Positions 1 to 8,874 of a stretch of DNA of 64,000 nt are shown here, in pieces. The notes beneath the pieces were generated by a model. It made no database searches and had not been told where the DNA came from. It worked only from the letters and a program-made list of their open reading frames with translations. Both the position numbers and the translations under genes were made by a program. Within the stretch, counting starts at the first letter, position 1. Each line of letters opens with the position of its first letter. Source of the DNA: CBDHFQ01 sp965262565 (GTDB lineage: Bacteria > Bacteroidota > Bacteroidia > J057); the NCBI GenBank assembly GCA_965262565.1, contig CBDHFQ010000026.1:1-64000 (forward strand). Direction: 5' to 3'.

Positions 1-1
1 T

Positions 2-610
2 TTTAGCGACTTTAAAAATGTGCATGGCAGGGTCATTCACTGGATCAATCTTTCAGTAGCAGCCGGAAAACCCTGGGCTATTGCTTGCGACGAACCAGGA
101 GATGCACAAATTTCTTTAGTTCCTGATGACATTGATCCTGAAAAGAGAGATGCCAGAGTGAATGCGCTTTGGGGAACTTTTTTAGCTGGTGGATGGGGTT
201 TGGAATGGTACTTTGGCTATAAACATGAACATTCAGATTTGACTTGCCAGGATTTCCGTTCTCGTGATTTATTTTGGGATCAAAATCGTATGGCACTAGA
301 TTTTTTCCATCAGCATCAAATTCCTTATTGGGAAATGAAAAATATGGATGGAATGATGGAAAATGGAACCGATTTCTGCTTTGGCAAAACTGGAGAGATA
401 TACGTATTAATGTTGAAGGAAGGAGGGAATCAACACATTAATTTAAATCGACAAAAAGGTACGTATGAAGTGCTGTGGTATAATCCTCGAACAGGGGGCA
501 AACTTCAGCAAGGAATTACCAAGACAGTAGAAGGCGGAGAAATGGTAGAACTGGGAACCCCTCCTTCAGAACAGGAAATGGATTGGGTGGTGTTGCTAAG
601 AAGGGAGTAA
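2..610 (+). CDS. C-terminal part of a DUF5060-like glycoside hydrolase-type protein (5' end outside window)
   Basis: The frame is already open at base 2, so the GTG at 20 is internal and the gene enters from the left edge. The visible 202 residues hold the end of a TIM-barrel-like catalytic region (GGWGLEWYFG, then a DLTCQDFRSRDLFWDQN stretch) followed by a small beta domain with the motif WYNPRTGGKLQ. That pairing is typical of secreted DUF5060/DUF4038-type proteins that end in the so-called putative collagen-binding domain. Such proteins are thought to act on polysaccharides outside the cell; the substrate cannot be told from this fragment. The gene is followed by a decayed export operon. 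Family assignment is from recognition of the C-terminal pattern; the catalytic residues are not in view. Confidence 0.7.
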   Translation, partial: FSDFKNVHGRVIHWINLSVAAGKPWAIACDEPGDAQISLVPDDIDPEKRDARVNALWGTFLAGGWGLEWYFGYKHEHSDLTCQDFRSRDLFWDQNRMALDFFHQHQIPYWEMKNMDGMMENGTDFCFGKTGEIYVLMLKEGGNQHINLNRQKGTYEVLWYNPRTGGKLQQGITKTVEGGEMVELGTPPSEQEMDWVVLLRRE

Positions 611-688
611 CATCAACGTTCCCCATTTTATATTAAGTAATGTAAGAGAACATCCTGAAAGCTATATGGAAAAAATGATCAGTATAAT

Positions 689-874
689 GTGTATGCTGAA
701 TTAGATCAGTCACTCACTAATTTTACAGAGATGAGATCTCAAAAGAAGCAAATAAAAATTAACGGTGAGATTGAACAGCAAAAAGTGGAAGTTGATCTGT
801 ACCAACTCAAGGACCGCATCAATGAAATATACTTTGGCATTTTGCGAATAGTATTAAACCTAAGCTCAGAATAA
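689..874 (+). pseudogene. Remnant of a TolC-family outer-membrane efflux protein
   Basis: A 61-residue open stretch starting at GTG resembles the N-terminal coiled-coil region of Bacteroidota TolC-like proteins that accompany HlyD/ABC-2 exporters. The stretch VDLYQLKDRINEIYFGIL is the recognisable part. A working protein would be about 400 residues, so this is a fragment. The reading frame ends in a stop and the next 50 bases contain further stops. It lies just upstream of an ABC-2 permease fragment that normally sits several kilobases further down the same operon, so an internal deletion probably removed the HlyD and ATPase genes. Assignment is moderate because only one short conserved block is visible. 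Confidence 0.5.
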
Positions 875-924
875 TCCAGTCAGCTTCTATACCAATGAGC
901 ATTAAAGTTTCTGCTATTAATTAG

Positions 925-1365
925 TTGAATCCTTATCTCAATTATAAGGTGTTCATGGTTCCAGCCATATTAGCCATTCTTGTAATCATGGTAGGAGCTT
1001 ATATGTGTGGACTAAACATTGTTAAAGAAAAAGAAATAGGGACTATAGAACAGATTAATGTCTCTCCGATAAAAAAGTGCCATGATATCTTAGGGAAACT
1101 TATTCCATTTTGGATCATAGGAATGGTCGTTTTTAGCATAGGTTTTTTCCTTATTTCATGGGGAATTTACAGGATTATTCCTCAAGGAAATCTCATTCTA
1201 TTATATGCCTATTTGGCATTATATCTAGTGGCTATTTTAGGATTTGGCTTACTCATTTCTACATATGCAGAAACACAGCAGCAAGCTATGTCTATATCTT
1301 TTTTCTTCATGATGATCTTCATACTGATGCGTGGATTATTCACACGTTTTTGGGGGAAAGAATAG
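925..1365 (+). pseudogene. Remnant of an ABC-2 type transporter permease (YhhJ/YbhR-like)
   Basis: The 146 residues match the C-terminal membrane half of ABC-2 permeases of multidrug exporters. The cytoplasmic signature NIVKEKEIGTIEQINVSPIK is followed by three hydrophobic segments and LGFGLLISTYAETQQQAMS. The frame opens straight after a stop codon (TAG then TTG at 925), has no proper start, and closes early after GLFTRFWGKE where homologues continue for another 60 or so residues. Bases 1366-1500 still suggest the lost end (an NPAVLIP-like stretch) but in broken frames. A full protein is about 370 residues, so this cannot work. With the TolC fragment upstream it marks a collapsed efflux operon. 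Confidence 0.7.
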
Positions 1366-1577
1366 AATAATAGGGGCAGTGTTCGGTGTATATTGTCAGG
1401 TAAATATGCTGATGATGGATGTGAAACTAGGATTCTGTGGTTAATCCTGCAGTATTAATCCCTTAATCTGGCTATTTATCGTCATCATCACTCAATTAAC
1501 TTTACCTATAGATAATTGCCCAAAAGCGTGTAACTTCCCCGAATACGAAGGAATCGTTATCAGTTATTCACTTATTT

Positions 1578-2489
1578 ATGAGCAGAATAATCATTTTTGG
1601 TGGTACAGGATTTATTGGAAGCAGTTTGGCACATCATCTGAATCAGAAAGGATTTACGCCCATTATTATTGCCCGAAATAAGCCAAAGAATGATTTACGT
1701 TACAAGTTCTATCCATGGGATGCGGTATCTATGGGCGAATGGGTAAATGCTTTAGAACATGCCACTGCCATTGTTAATTTAGCTGGTAAAAGTGTCGATT
1801 GTATCAAAACACCTGACAATTGCGATGTGATACTACGATCCAGAGTAGATTCCACTAAAGTGATCGGTAAAGCCCTTCGAAGTATTGACCATCCTCCCAA
1901 AGTATGGATTCAGATGTCCACTGCACATATTTATGGCGATCCTCCTCAACAAATATGTACTGAAAGGTCCACCACAGGCTATGGATTGGCCCCTTTTGTA
2001 GGGAAAGCCTGGGAGGAAGCCTTTCTGAGTGTCATTCCAGATCATATGCGAGAAGTTAGATTGAGAACAAGTTTTGTGATCGGGAAGCATGGAGGAGCAC
2101 TCGAAAGCTTGAAAAGAATCACTAGTTTAGGTTTAGGTGGAAAAGTAGGAACAGGCCAACAGGGGATTAGCTGGATTCACGAAGTTGATTTGAATGAAAT
2201 CATCTACCATGCCATCACAAATGAAATATACAAGGGCGTTTACATTGCCAGTGCTCCTAATCCCGTATCTAATCAGGAATTCATGAAACAGTTGAGAAAG
2301 GTAATGGGTATATCTATTGGCTTACCAGCTTCTGCTTTTATGGTCAACATCGGAGCCAAACTCTTTTTCCGAACAGATCCAGAATTAGTGCTATACGGAA
2401 GATATGTGAAGTCGGAAAGGTTGGAACAGGAAGGATTTACGTTTACATATCCTTTCCTTAAAGAAGCACTTATAGACCTTATTTCCTAA
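1578..2489 (+). CDS. TIGR01777 family NAD(P)-binding epimerase-like protein
   Basis: A 303-residue extended short-chain dehydrogenase. The N-terminus shows the Rossmann motif GGTGFIGSSL (residues 8-17), and the C-terminal 50 residues (from GLPASAF through the FTFTYPFLKEAL end) match the DUF1731 domain that defines the TIGR01777/YfcH family. These proteins bind NAD(P) and look like nucleotide-sugar epimerases, but the substrate is unknown for most. The ATG at 1578 sits directly before the Rossmann strand, so the start is well placed. It begins a same-strand run of closely spaced small genes (31 bases to the next), which may be co-transcribed. The cytoplasmic location is inferred from the lack of a signal peptide. 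Confidence 0.9.
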   Translation: MSRIIIFGGTGFIGSSLAHHLNQKGFTPIIIARNKPKNDLRYKFYPWDAVSMGEWVNALEHATAIVNLAGKSVDCIKTPDNCDVILRSRVDSTKVIGKALRSIDHPPKVWIQMSTAHIYGDPPQQICTERSTTGYGLAPFVGKAWEEAFLSVIPDHMREVRLRTSFVIGKHGGALESLKRITSLGLGGKVGTGQQGISWIHEVDLNEIIYHAITNEIYKGVYIASAPNPVSNQEFMKQLRKVMGISIGLPASAFMVNIGAKLFFRTDPELVLYGRYVKSERLEQEGFTFTYPFLKEALIDLIS

Positions 2490-2520
2490 TCATTAGCCTT
2501 AACATTATCCTTTTCTCAAC

Positions 2521-3345
2521 ATGCCATATTTCACCTACCAACAATATCAAATCAACTACTTATCAGAAGGCCAAGGCGAAAAACTGCTATTCCTTCATGG
2601 CTGGCCTGCCAACTCAAGATTATGGGAGGCACAGATAGATTACTTCAGCCCCAATTATCAGGTTATCGCTATTGATTGGTTGGGATTTGGCCATTCAGAT
2701 AAACCCCTCCAATATCATTATACCTTCACCCACCAAAAAGACCTGTTAAACACACTTCTCTCTGAGCTATTGGCACAAAACGAACCAATAAATATCATCG
2801 CTCATGATATCGGTGGGCCTCCTGCTATTTTATGGACCCATGAGCATCAGGAACAGGTCAAACGCCTGATCCTTTTAAATACAGTGCTTTTCCCTTTTAG
2901 TACTTTTCTGGATCAAACGAGTCATTTTTTCTTTCGGGTGCCGCTCATAAATGATGTGATGATGAGTCCCTTTGGATTAAAGATTCTCATGCGTACGCTA
3001 TCTAACAGCAATCATGGAAAAAGGCAGCAAAGAATTAACAAGATAATTTCAACACACAAAGGATTTAGCAAGGAGATTAGGCTGAAAACTATTCTGGAGC
3101 CACTCGAAGAAGGAAAAAAGAAAGAATTATTGACATTAGGTAGTGTTTTTCATCAGCTAAAGGTCCCCAGGCATGTAATTATCGCTAAAAAAGATCCACT
3201 TTGTTATGCTCATATGAAAAAGCTTATCGATTTGTATCCCGACATTCCCAATCATCATATAGCTCAAAGCGGCCATTTTATAGCATTGGATAAGCCGGAT
3301 GAGTTAAATGAAATCTTGAATAAGATATTAGGCGGGGATAATTAA
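2521..3345 (+). CDS. Alpha/beta hydrolase (haloalkane dehalogenase/epoxide hydrolase-like)
   Basis: A 274-residue alpha/beta hydrolase fold protein. The oxyanion motif LFLHGWPAN is near residue 28, the nucleophile elbow is AHDIGGPPA near residue 100, and the catalytic histidine lies in SGHFIALDKPDE near the C-terminus. The elbow has aspartate, not serine, as nucleophile, which is the pattern of haloalkane dehalogenases and epoxide hydrolases and not of esterases. The real substrate cannot be deduced. There is no signal peptide. It lies 31 bases after the TIGR01777 gene and 54 before a VOC enzyme; the neighbours do not define a pathway. Confidence 0.85.
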   Translation: MPYFTYQQYQINYLSEGQGEKLLFLHGWPANSRLWEAQIDYFSPNYQVIAIDWLGFGHSDKPLQYHYTFTHQKDLLNTLLSELLAQNEPINIIAHDIGGPPAILWTHEHQEQVKRLILLNTVLFPFSTFLDQTSHFFFRVPLINDVMMSPFGLKILMRTLSNSNHGKRQQRINKIISTHKGFSKEIRLKTILEPLEEGKKKELLTLGSVFHQLKVPRHVIIAKKDPLCYAHMKKLIDLYPDIPNHHIAQSGHFIALDKPDELNEILNKILGGDN

Positions 3346-3399
3346 CACGAAGCATAGTGAATAGATCAGAAGATATTATATTCATAAAAAAAGATATTT

Positions 3400-3906
3400 A
3401 TGTTCACCTCTCAGGAAAACTCATACCACATCCCTCCTTCCACTCGTATAGGGCATGTCCACCTGAAGGTAGCCGACTTGGAACGTTCCCTGGAATTTTA
3501 TTGTGGATTACTGGGTTTTCAAATAATGGCTACATACAGTGATCAGGCAGCATTCATTTCTGCAGGAGGTTACCATCATCATATTGGATTAAATACTTGG
3601 TTCAGTAAAAATGGCCCACCAGCTCCTAAAAAAAGTGCAGGGCTCTTTCACACGGCCATCCTTTATCCTACTCGCAAAGAGTTAGCTATCATCTTTAAAC
3701 GACTGCAAGATGTAAGATACCCCTTTACCGGAGCTTCTGACCATGGTGTATCTGAAGCATTGTATCTGGATGATCCAGATGGGAATGGAGTAGAACTTTA
3801 TTGGGACAGGCCCAAAGATAAATGGCCACTAACATCGGATGGAAGCCTCGATATGTATACGAGACCACTGGATGTGAATGGTTTACTATCTGAGTTAACT
3901 CTTTAA
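3400..3906 (+). CDS. VOC family protein, catechol 2,3-dioxygenase/glyoxalase-like
   Basis: This 168-residue protein has the two-module vicinal-oxygen-chelate layout. The first metal-ligand histidine is in GHVHLKVADLERSLEFY, the second in YHHHIGLNTW, and the glutamate ligand is in LDDPDGNGVELYWD. Together they resemble the CatE/YfiE group of extradiol-dioxygenase-like proteins. Members bind a divalent metal and act on small organic compounds; the substrate here is unknown. The ATG at 3400 gives a short lead of 19 residues before the first beta strand. It lies 12 bases from the following DinB gene, consistent with one transcript. Confidence 0.85.
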   Translation: MFTSQENSYHIPPSTRIGHVHLKVADLERSLEFYCGLLGFQIMATYSDQAAFISAGGYHHHIGLNTWFSKNGPPAPKKSAGLFHTAILYPTRKELAIIFKRLQDVRYPFTGASDHGVSEALYLDDPDGNGVELYWDRPKDKWPLTSDGSLDMYTRPLDVNGLLSELTL

Positions 3907-3918
3907 TTATTCCACCTT

Positions 3919-4431
3919 ATGATCAACGAACTCAAACAAAGTTTATGGTCCCAATTCGGAGCCACCATAGATATGTTGGAACATGCCATCCAACAATGCC
4001 CAGAGAGGTTTTTTATCGATCACAAAAAATATTTCTACCTCAGCTTTCACAGTTTAGTTTTTCTTGATTATTACCTAACGATTCCTCCTAAGGATTTTTC
4101 TCCTGTGTTATCATTTACGCTCAAAGAACCTCATGAGATCCCTGAAGATGCGATAGACGATGTTATTCCTGACCTACTCTATTCCAAATCGCAGCTACTC
4201 GAATATGTCCATTATTGTCGAGAAAAAGCCCAAAACATCATCATGGGGTTGACCGAACACAAACTAAATGAACGATTTATAGAAGAATTTGAGTCAGGTG
4301 GGATGAACTATTCCTTGCTCGAGATCTTTTTTTATAATATGAGGCATGTACAGCATCATGTAGGGCAACTAAATATGTTACTAAGGCAATCCCAGTTGGA
4401 TGTACCTAAGTGGGTGTCGCGGGCTAAATAG
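3919..4431 (+). CDS. DinB/YfiT-like four-helix metalloprotein
   Basis: The 170 residues are mostly helical and carry the spaced histidines of the DinB superfamily: one in SFHSLVFLDYY near residue 45 and two in MRHVQHHVGQLNMLL near residue 142. These normally bind a divalent metal at one end of a four-helix bundle. The superfamily includes thiol transferases that use bacillithiol or mycothiol as well as many proteins without known function, so no reaction can be assigned. The gene sits 12 bases after the VOC gene and 12 before the HIT gene and is probably co-transcribed with them. Confidence 0.8.
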   Translation: MINELKQSLWSQFGATIDMLEHAIQQCPERFFIDHKKYFYLSFHSLVFLDYYLTIPPKDFSPVLSFTLKEPHEIPEDAIDDVIPDLLYSKSQLLEYVHYCREKAQNIIMGLTEHKLNERFIEEFESGGMNYSLLEIFFYNMRHVQHHVGQLNMLLRQSQLDVPKWVSRAK

Positions 4432-4443
4432 GATCAATGGGCA

Positions 4444-4863
4444 ATGCCGCAAGCTTCAAATAAGTCCTGCGATTTTTGTCATATCATACAAAACAATCCC
4501 AATACTATCTTTGAAAATGATCAATTCGCGGTTCTACTAGATATAGCCCCCATTTCCTTAGGTCATGCAATGATATGTCCTAAGAAGCATTTTACCGACT
4601 TTCATGAAGTATCTAACGAATTCATTGGGGAGATGATGTCGTTGGCTAAGAGATATATTCTTCTACTACAGAAACTATTCCCGGCTAAAGGATATTCTAT
4701 GATGCTGAACGGAGGTGCATTTAACGATTTAGCACACTGTCATGTGCATGTCTTCCCTCGGAATTCGAAAGAGGAATTTCAGTGGACCTATGATGAACGT
4801 ATGCTTTCAACAGATGCTACCAGATTCTCTGTATTGAAGAACATCATAGAAGGGTACATATAA
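4444..4863 (+). CDS. HIT family nucleotide hydrolase/transferase
   Basis: The 139-residue protein ends its core with the histidine triad HCHVHV (His98, His100, His102). His100 would be the residue that takes the nucleotidyl group. The N-terminal CDFCHIIQNN stretch is the usual start of bacterial HIT proteins, where the cysteines can bind zinc. Members hydrolyse dinucleoside polyphosphates or nucleoside phosphoramidates. The length is normal. The start at 4444 precedes the conserved cysteines closely. It ends the tight run that began at 1578; the next gene is 207 bases away. Confidence 0.9.
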   Translation: MPQASNKSCDFCHIIQNNPNTIFENDQFAVLLDIAPISLGHAMICPKKHFTDFHEVSNEFIGEMMSLAKRYILLLQKLFPAKGYSMMLNGGAFNDLAHCHVHVFPRNSKEEFQWTYDERMLSTDATRFSVLKNIIEGYI

Positions 4864-5070
4864 GATTCCCTCTTATCTGTTTGCTACAAGGAGCAATATT
4901 ATCTATTCATATCAACAAGAAACTCATGGAATTATCTGATGATAATCATTACTACATATATATGCGTAATATTCATGGAGTCAAGCCGTTATTCTTACAG
5001 CTTATCCAACAATGTTCAATAGCTATTGAATTTTTAATGTCATTTTTGCAGCCTTCTACACATTTTACCC

Positions 5071-5829
5071 ATGCTGATTTCCATTATCATTCCAGCTTAT
5101 AATGAGGAAGCCTATTTACCTCAAACCCTGATTAACCTCAAAAAAGCGATTAGTTCTCTGCCGGATGAAAAGTTTTTCTTTGAGATTATCGTTTGTGATA
5201 ATAATTCTACTGATAACACGGCAAAAGTAGCTGAATCAGGAGGTGCTAAGGTCATTTTTGAATCGGTAAATCAAATCTCAAGAGCAAGAAATACAGGAGC
5301 AAGCATCGCAAAAGGGAATTGGTTGATTTTTCTGGATGCAGATGCTTATCCCTCGGCCTATCTTTTATCAAAAGTGCTGGAAAGAATCGAAACGCAAAAA
5401 TACATTGGATGTGGTACCACTGTACAAGTAGAAGGGGGTTCTTTATTTAATAAACTTAGGATGGAAAGACTTAATCCTCTTTTCCGATTCTTTAAATTAT
5501 GCGGAGGGGTATTTATCGCTTGTGAAGCGGAAGCTTTTCATATCATTGAAGGATTTAGTAATGATCTTTTTGCTTATGAAGAGTTCGACTTTGTGTTCAG
5601 GCTAAAAAGATATGGCCGACAACTAGGCAAAAGGTTTTCAGTTATTCACAAATACCCTATAATCACTTCTGGGAGAAAAGGAAACCTAAAGTCCTCAGAA
5701 GTGGGGCGGGCCATCACCTCTAATTTCGCTGCCATTTTTTTATTTTTCCTTTACTACATGCTACCCTTAACTTTATTTAGAAAGATCAATAAAACGGGCA
5801 TGGCCTATTGGTACGGAAGTAGAGGTTAA
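5071..5829 (+). CDS. Family 2 glycosyltransferase
   Basis: This 252-residue protein opens with the GT2 nucleotide-sugar binding strand ISIIIPAYNEEAYLPQTL, has CDNNSTDNT near residue 47 and a DxD-type metal site in FLDADAYPS near residue 90. A C-terminal hydrophobic stretch (FAAIFLFFLYYMLPLTLF) suggests membrane attachment. It probably transfers a sugar to a lipid or polysaccharide at the inner membrane; donor and acceptor are unknown. Its stop overlaps the stop of the convergent coxF gene by four bases, so there is no room for a terminator between them. Confidence 0.88.
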   Translation: MLISIIIPAYNEEAYLPQTLINLKKAISSLPDEKFFFEIIVCDNNSTDNTAKVAESGGAKVIFESVNQISRARNTGASIAKGNWLIFLDADAYPSAYLLSKVLERIETQKYIGCGTTVQVEGGSLFNKLRMERLNPLFRFFKLCGGVFIACEAEAFHIIEGFSNDLFAYEEFDFVFRLKRYGRQLGKRFSVIHKYPIITSGRKGNLKSSEVGRAITSNFAAIFLFFLYYMLPLTLFRKINKTGMAYWYGSRG

Positions 5830-6827
5830 TTTTTCAACGCATACTTCTCAGGATCTTTTTCGAAGGATACTTTACACCCATCACAACAGAAATAGTAGGA
5901 TTCTCCTTCATAGGCTATCACATGTTTAGCCGTGTTCTTTTCTATGGGAATACCGCACACAGGATTGATAAAGAAATTCGGATTACTTTCAAGTCCGGAA
6001 GGAGGTGTAGCTGGTCGGTCCGTTTCTGCCTGAGCCGCTTCAGAAGAATCTACCTCCTCAGTCCGCATAAATTCAATAATTTCAGCCAGAATACTGATGG
6101 CGACTTCTTCCGGTAATTTTGCGTTGATCTTGAGTCCTGCTGGTGTTTTAATCCGTTTCAATTGATCGAAAGTAATGCCTCGCTGCCGCAATTGATGAAA
6201 AACCGCATTTGCCTTTTTACGACTGGCGACAAAAGAAATGTAAGCAGCTCCACTGTTAATTGCCTGCTCTAACGCATCTTCATCATTTTCTCCTTGTGTG
6301 CAAACCACTATGCAGGTGTTTGAATGTACCATCGCTGGCGTCACCTCCTTTTCTGAAACATCTGTCATATGGGGAAATGCAGCTTTTTCTGCTCCTTTTG
6401 CGAATAACTCTGTGGTATAATCCATCGAATGAGCAATTTTGGCCAAGGCCATCGCTACATGAGATTTCCCCATAATGAGGATGTGAGGCCTGGGTAGAAT
6501 AGGTTCAATATATATTTCTACAGATCCCCCACTGTGACATGTCATAGGATATTGTTTTACGCCAGGAATAGACTGATATTCTCCTTCCGGGGTGATTTTT
6601 ACTAAACGAGGCTTTCCATCTTCCAGGGCATGGCTGGCTTCTTTTAACACAATCCCTCTTGTGCATCCGCCACCTATCCAACCTGAAATTTCCCCATTTT
6701 TACGAATGATCGCTTTATCTCCTGGCTTTCCGGAAGAAGGGATTTGCCTGTTCACCACCAGTGCTAACGCAAAAGATTCTTTATCCTGGTACAGGCTCTG
6801 CGCCTTTTTGAGAAATTCATTAAACAT
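5826..6827 (-). CDS. coxF: CoxF/XdhC-family maturation factor fused to a C-terminal YHS metal-binding domain
   Basis: Residues 1-240 are an XdhC/CoxI-type protein: the N-terminal domain has GWIGGGCTRG and PMTCHSGGSVEIYIEP, then a Rossmann-like domain begins at HILIMGKSHVAMALAKIA. XdhC proteins help insert the sulfurated molybdenum cofactor, and in Oligotropha CoxF is linked to building the Mo-Cu centre of CO dehydrogenase. Residues 284-333 form a YHS domain, with INPVCG (Cys291) and FCCDGC (Cys314, 315, 318), a fold found in copper- and other metal-handling proteins. An acidic, threonine- and proline-containing linker joins the two. The fusion is unusual. It is the last gene of the operon and overlaps the end of coxE by eight bases. 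A copper role is inference. Confidence 0.85.
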   Translation of the reverse strand: MFNEFLKKAQSLYQDKESFALALVVNRQIPSSGKPGDKAIIRKNGEISGWIGGGCTRGIVLKEASHALEDGKPRLVKITPEGEYQSIPGVKQYPMTCHSGGSVEIYIEPILPRPHILIMGKSHVAMALAKIAHSMDYTTELFAKGAEKAAFPHMTDVSEKEVTPAMVHSNTCIVVCTQGENDEDALEQAINSGAAYISFVASRKKANAVFHQLRQRGITFDQLKRIKTPAGLKINAKLPEEVAISILAEIIEFMRTEEVDSSEAAQAETDRPATPPSGLESNPNFFINPVCGIPIEKNTAKHVIAYEGESYYFCCDGCKVSFEKDPEKYALKN

Positions 6828-7966
6828 GAAGTAATAATTTTTCCAGTTCTAAAATACTATTGAGGTTGTGGGCTGACTGAAAGGCATCTAAAGCTGGAAG
6901 GGCCGCTGACATTCCCTTCTGAATAGGTTGGTACCCGTTCATTCCCTTGAGAGGATTTAACCATATCAACTGTCTGGTCCTCAATTTTATTTTCTTCAAT
7001 TCCGACTCCAACATACTTACGTTTCCCGTCTCCAGGCCATCACTCAATATAATCACACTATTGTAACCATTCATTAACTGCTTTAGCATACTCTTCGTTG
7101 AAGGTGTGCAAGCATTCCCCTATTTTCGTTCCACTGGACCAATTGTCCGCTTTAAGGGAAAGAAAGGCCAGGGTAGCTTCCAGGTTTTTTGAGTCTAAAT
7201 AATCTGTAATACGGATGAGCTTGGTACTAAAAATAAAGGCTTCTATAGATTCAAAGTGGATTCTGAGCGCATATATAAATCTCAATAGAAAAAAGCTATA
7301 AGTATCCATAGAACCACTCACATCCAACAGCACAATAATTCGTTGTTTCCTGGGGGTACGCTTTTTTTTCTTCAGTTCCAATAATTCCCCACCCCTACTT
7401 ACATTGGCACGAATAGTATTCCTTAAATCGATTCGACCTCCCTTTGGAGACGTCTTCATTTTTCTTTTCAGCCGCAAGCTCATCTGTCTCCACAGTTCCA
7501 TCGCTATTTTTTCCAGTTCTTCACTTTCAATCTCAGTTAATTTCCCAAAATCCGTCTTTCTTAGCCGCTCCACCTGATTAGCTCCTGAAACTCTTCTAGC
7601 ACTTTCTTTTTTTCCATTTTCGCCCTCTCCCATACCCATCCAGACTAAAGAGGCAGGAGATTTTTTTTGAATATTGGAAGCGTTCTTGACGGTGGTGCGA
7701 CTTTTTATTCTCATCTTCCGCCTTCCCCAATAGTGTTCGTATAATTTATCAAATAATGCTCTCTCTTCAGGGGAATTACAAAAAATGGATTTTAAGGCAT
7801 ATTTAAAGGTGGAAGTTGATGTTATGCTCCCGTAAGCACCCGCCAATAGCGCCTCTTGTGTTTCCTTTATTCCAATACTCAAGCCTTCCATTCTGGCCCA
7901 TTGTACAAAGCCTATCGTAGCCTCAGAAATATCGGAATAATGTTTAAAATGCTCTTCCTGTCCCAT
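6820..7966 (-). CDS. coxE: CoxE, VWA-domain protein, interrupted by a one-base frameshift
   Basis: CoxE is a von Willebrand A protein that works with the CoxD ATPase in maturing CO dehydrogenase. The first frame (7966 down to 7058, 302 residues) has the CoxE N-terminal region and the MIDAS motif DVSGSMD (residues 215-221). It then runs into a stop after FNEEYAKAVNEWLQ. The conserved remainder, from YNSVIILSDGLETG through LIWLNPLKGM to the C-terminus, continues in the next frame down to 6820. The whole span is 1147 bases, one more than a multiple of three, so one extra base lies near 7060-7080. It starts with an ATG overlapping the coxD stop (TAATG). Either the gene is broken or the base is an error. 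Confidence 0.85.
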
Positions 7967-8871
7967 TAATTTACCCTCACTATTTCTAATAACATCTCTT
8001 CCAGTGCTTTACCTTTCAGCAGTAGCATATCATCAGAGGATTTCAATAAGCATCCCAGACTTTTCTTTACGGATTGTTGGTCCAATTCTTTACAACCGAG
8101 TGCCAATAACGCTGAAGCCCAATCTAATGACTCTGAAATTCCTGGCGTCTTGGACAACCTTTTATTTCGAAGATGTTGGACACCTGTTACTAACTGTCGG
8201 ACCAATTTATCCTCAATGTCGGGTAAATGCTTTCTGACGATTCTCACTTCTTTATCGAAATCAGGAAAATCGTTCCACATATACAAACACCTCCTTTTCA
8301 GAGCATCGCTTAATTCTCGAGTTCTATTTGAAGTAAGGATGACAAAAGGTTTATGTTTCGCTTTAATCGTTCCTAATTCAGGTATGCTAATTTGAAAAGC
8401 GGAGAGCAGTTCCAACAGAAAGGCTTCAAACTCTTCATCGGCCCTATCAATCTCATCTATTAACAAAACGGGAGGGCGTTCGTCAGTAATAGATTTTAGC
8501 AAAGGACGTTTTAAAAGAAAATCCTCGCTAAAAATATGTTTTTCTAATTCTTCGGTAGATCTGGTGTTTCGCTCTTCAATTTTTATTGAAAGCAATTGCT
8601 TTTGGTAATTCCATTCATAAACCGCAGAATGAACATCTAATCCTTCATAACACTGTAATCGAATTAACGGAGTGCTAAGTACAGCAGCAAGAATATTCGC
8701 CGACTCAGTTTTTCCTACCCCAGGATGACCTTCTATCAATAAGGGTTTGCCCAATTTGATGGAGAGAAATAAGACGGTCGCTAATTCATCATCTACCAGA
8801 TATCCTTTTTCCTCAAAAGAAGAGATAATGCGGTCAGGAGTACTGACCGCTTCTATGTTCAATTCTGCCAC
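7966..8871 (-). CDS. coxD: CoxD, MoxR-type AAA+ ATPase for CO dehydrogenase maturation
   Basis: This 301-residue AAA+ protein has Walker A GHPGVGKT (residues 48-55), a CoxD-type RLQCYEGLDVHSAVYEWNY block, Walker B in PPVLLIDEIDRADEEF and sensor 1 in FVILTSNRTREL. MoxR ATPases pair with VWA proteins, here coxE directly downstream with overlapping stop and start. In Oligotropha, CoxD is reported to act in sulfuration of the active-site metal cluster. The start is a GTG three bases after the coxG stop, which fits the tight operon and the homologous N-terminus. It acts in the cytoplasm. Confidence 0.9.
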   Translation of the reverse strand: MAELNIEAVSTPDRIISSFEEKGYLVDDELATVLFLSIKLGKPLLIEGHPGVGKTESANILAAVLSTPLIRLQCYEGLDVHSAVYEWNYQKQLLSIKIEERNTRSTEELEKHIFSEDFLLKRPLLKSITDERPPVLLIDEIDRADEEFEAFLLELLSAFQISIPELGTIKAKHKPFVILTSNRTRELSDALKRRCLYMWNDFPDFDKEVRIVRKHLPDIEDKLVRQLVTGVQHLRNKRLSKTPGISESLDWASALLALGCKELDQQSVKKSLGCLLKSSDDMLLLKGKALEEMLLEIVRVN

Positions 8872-8874
8872 GTG

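Noticed and set aside
4881..5102. 73-codon frame between the HIT and GT2 genes
   Set aside because: It overlaps the GT2 start, has no conserved pattern and is low-complexity at its end.
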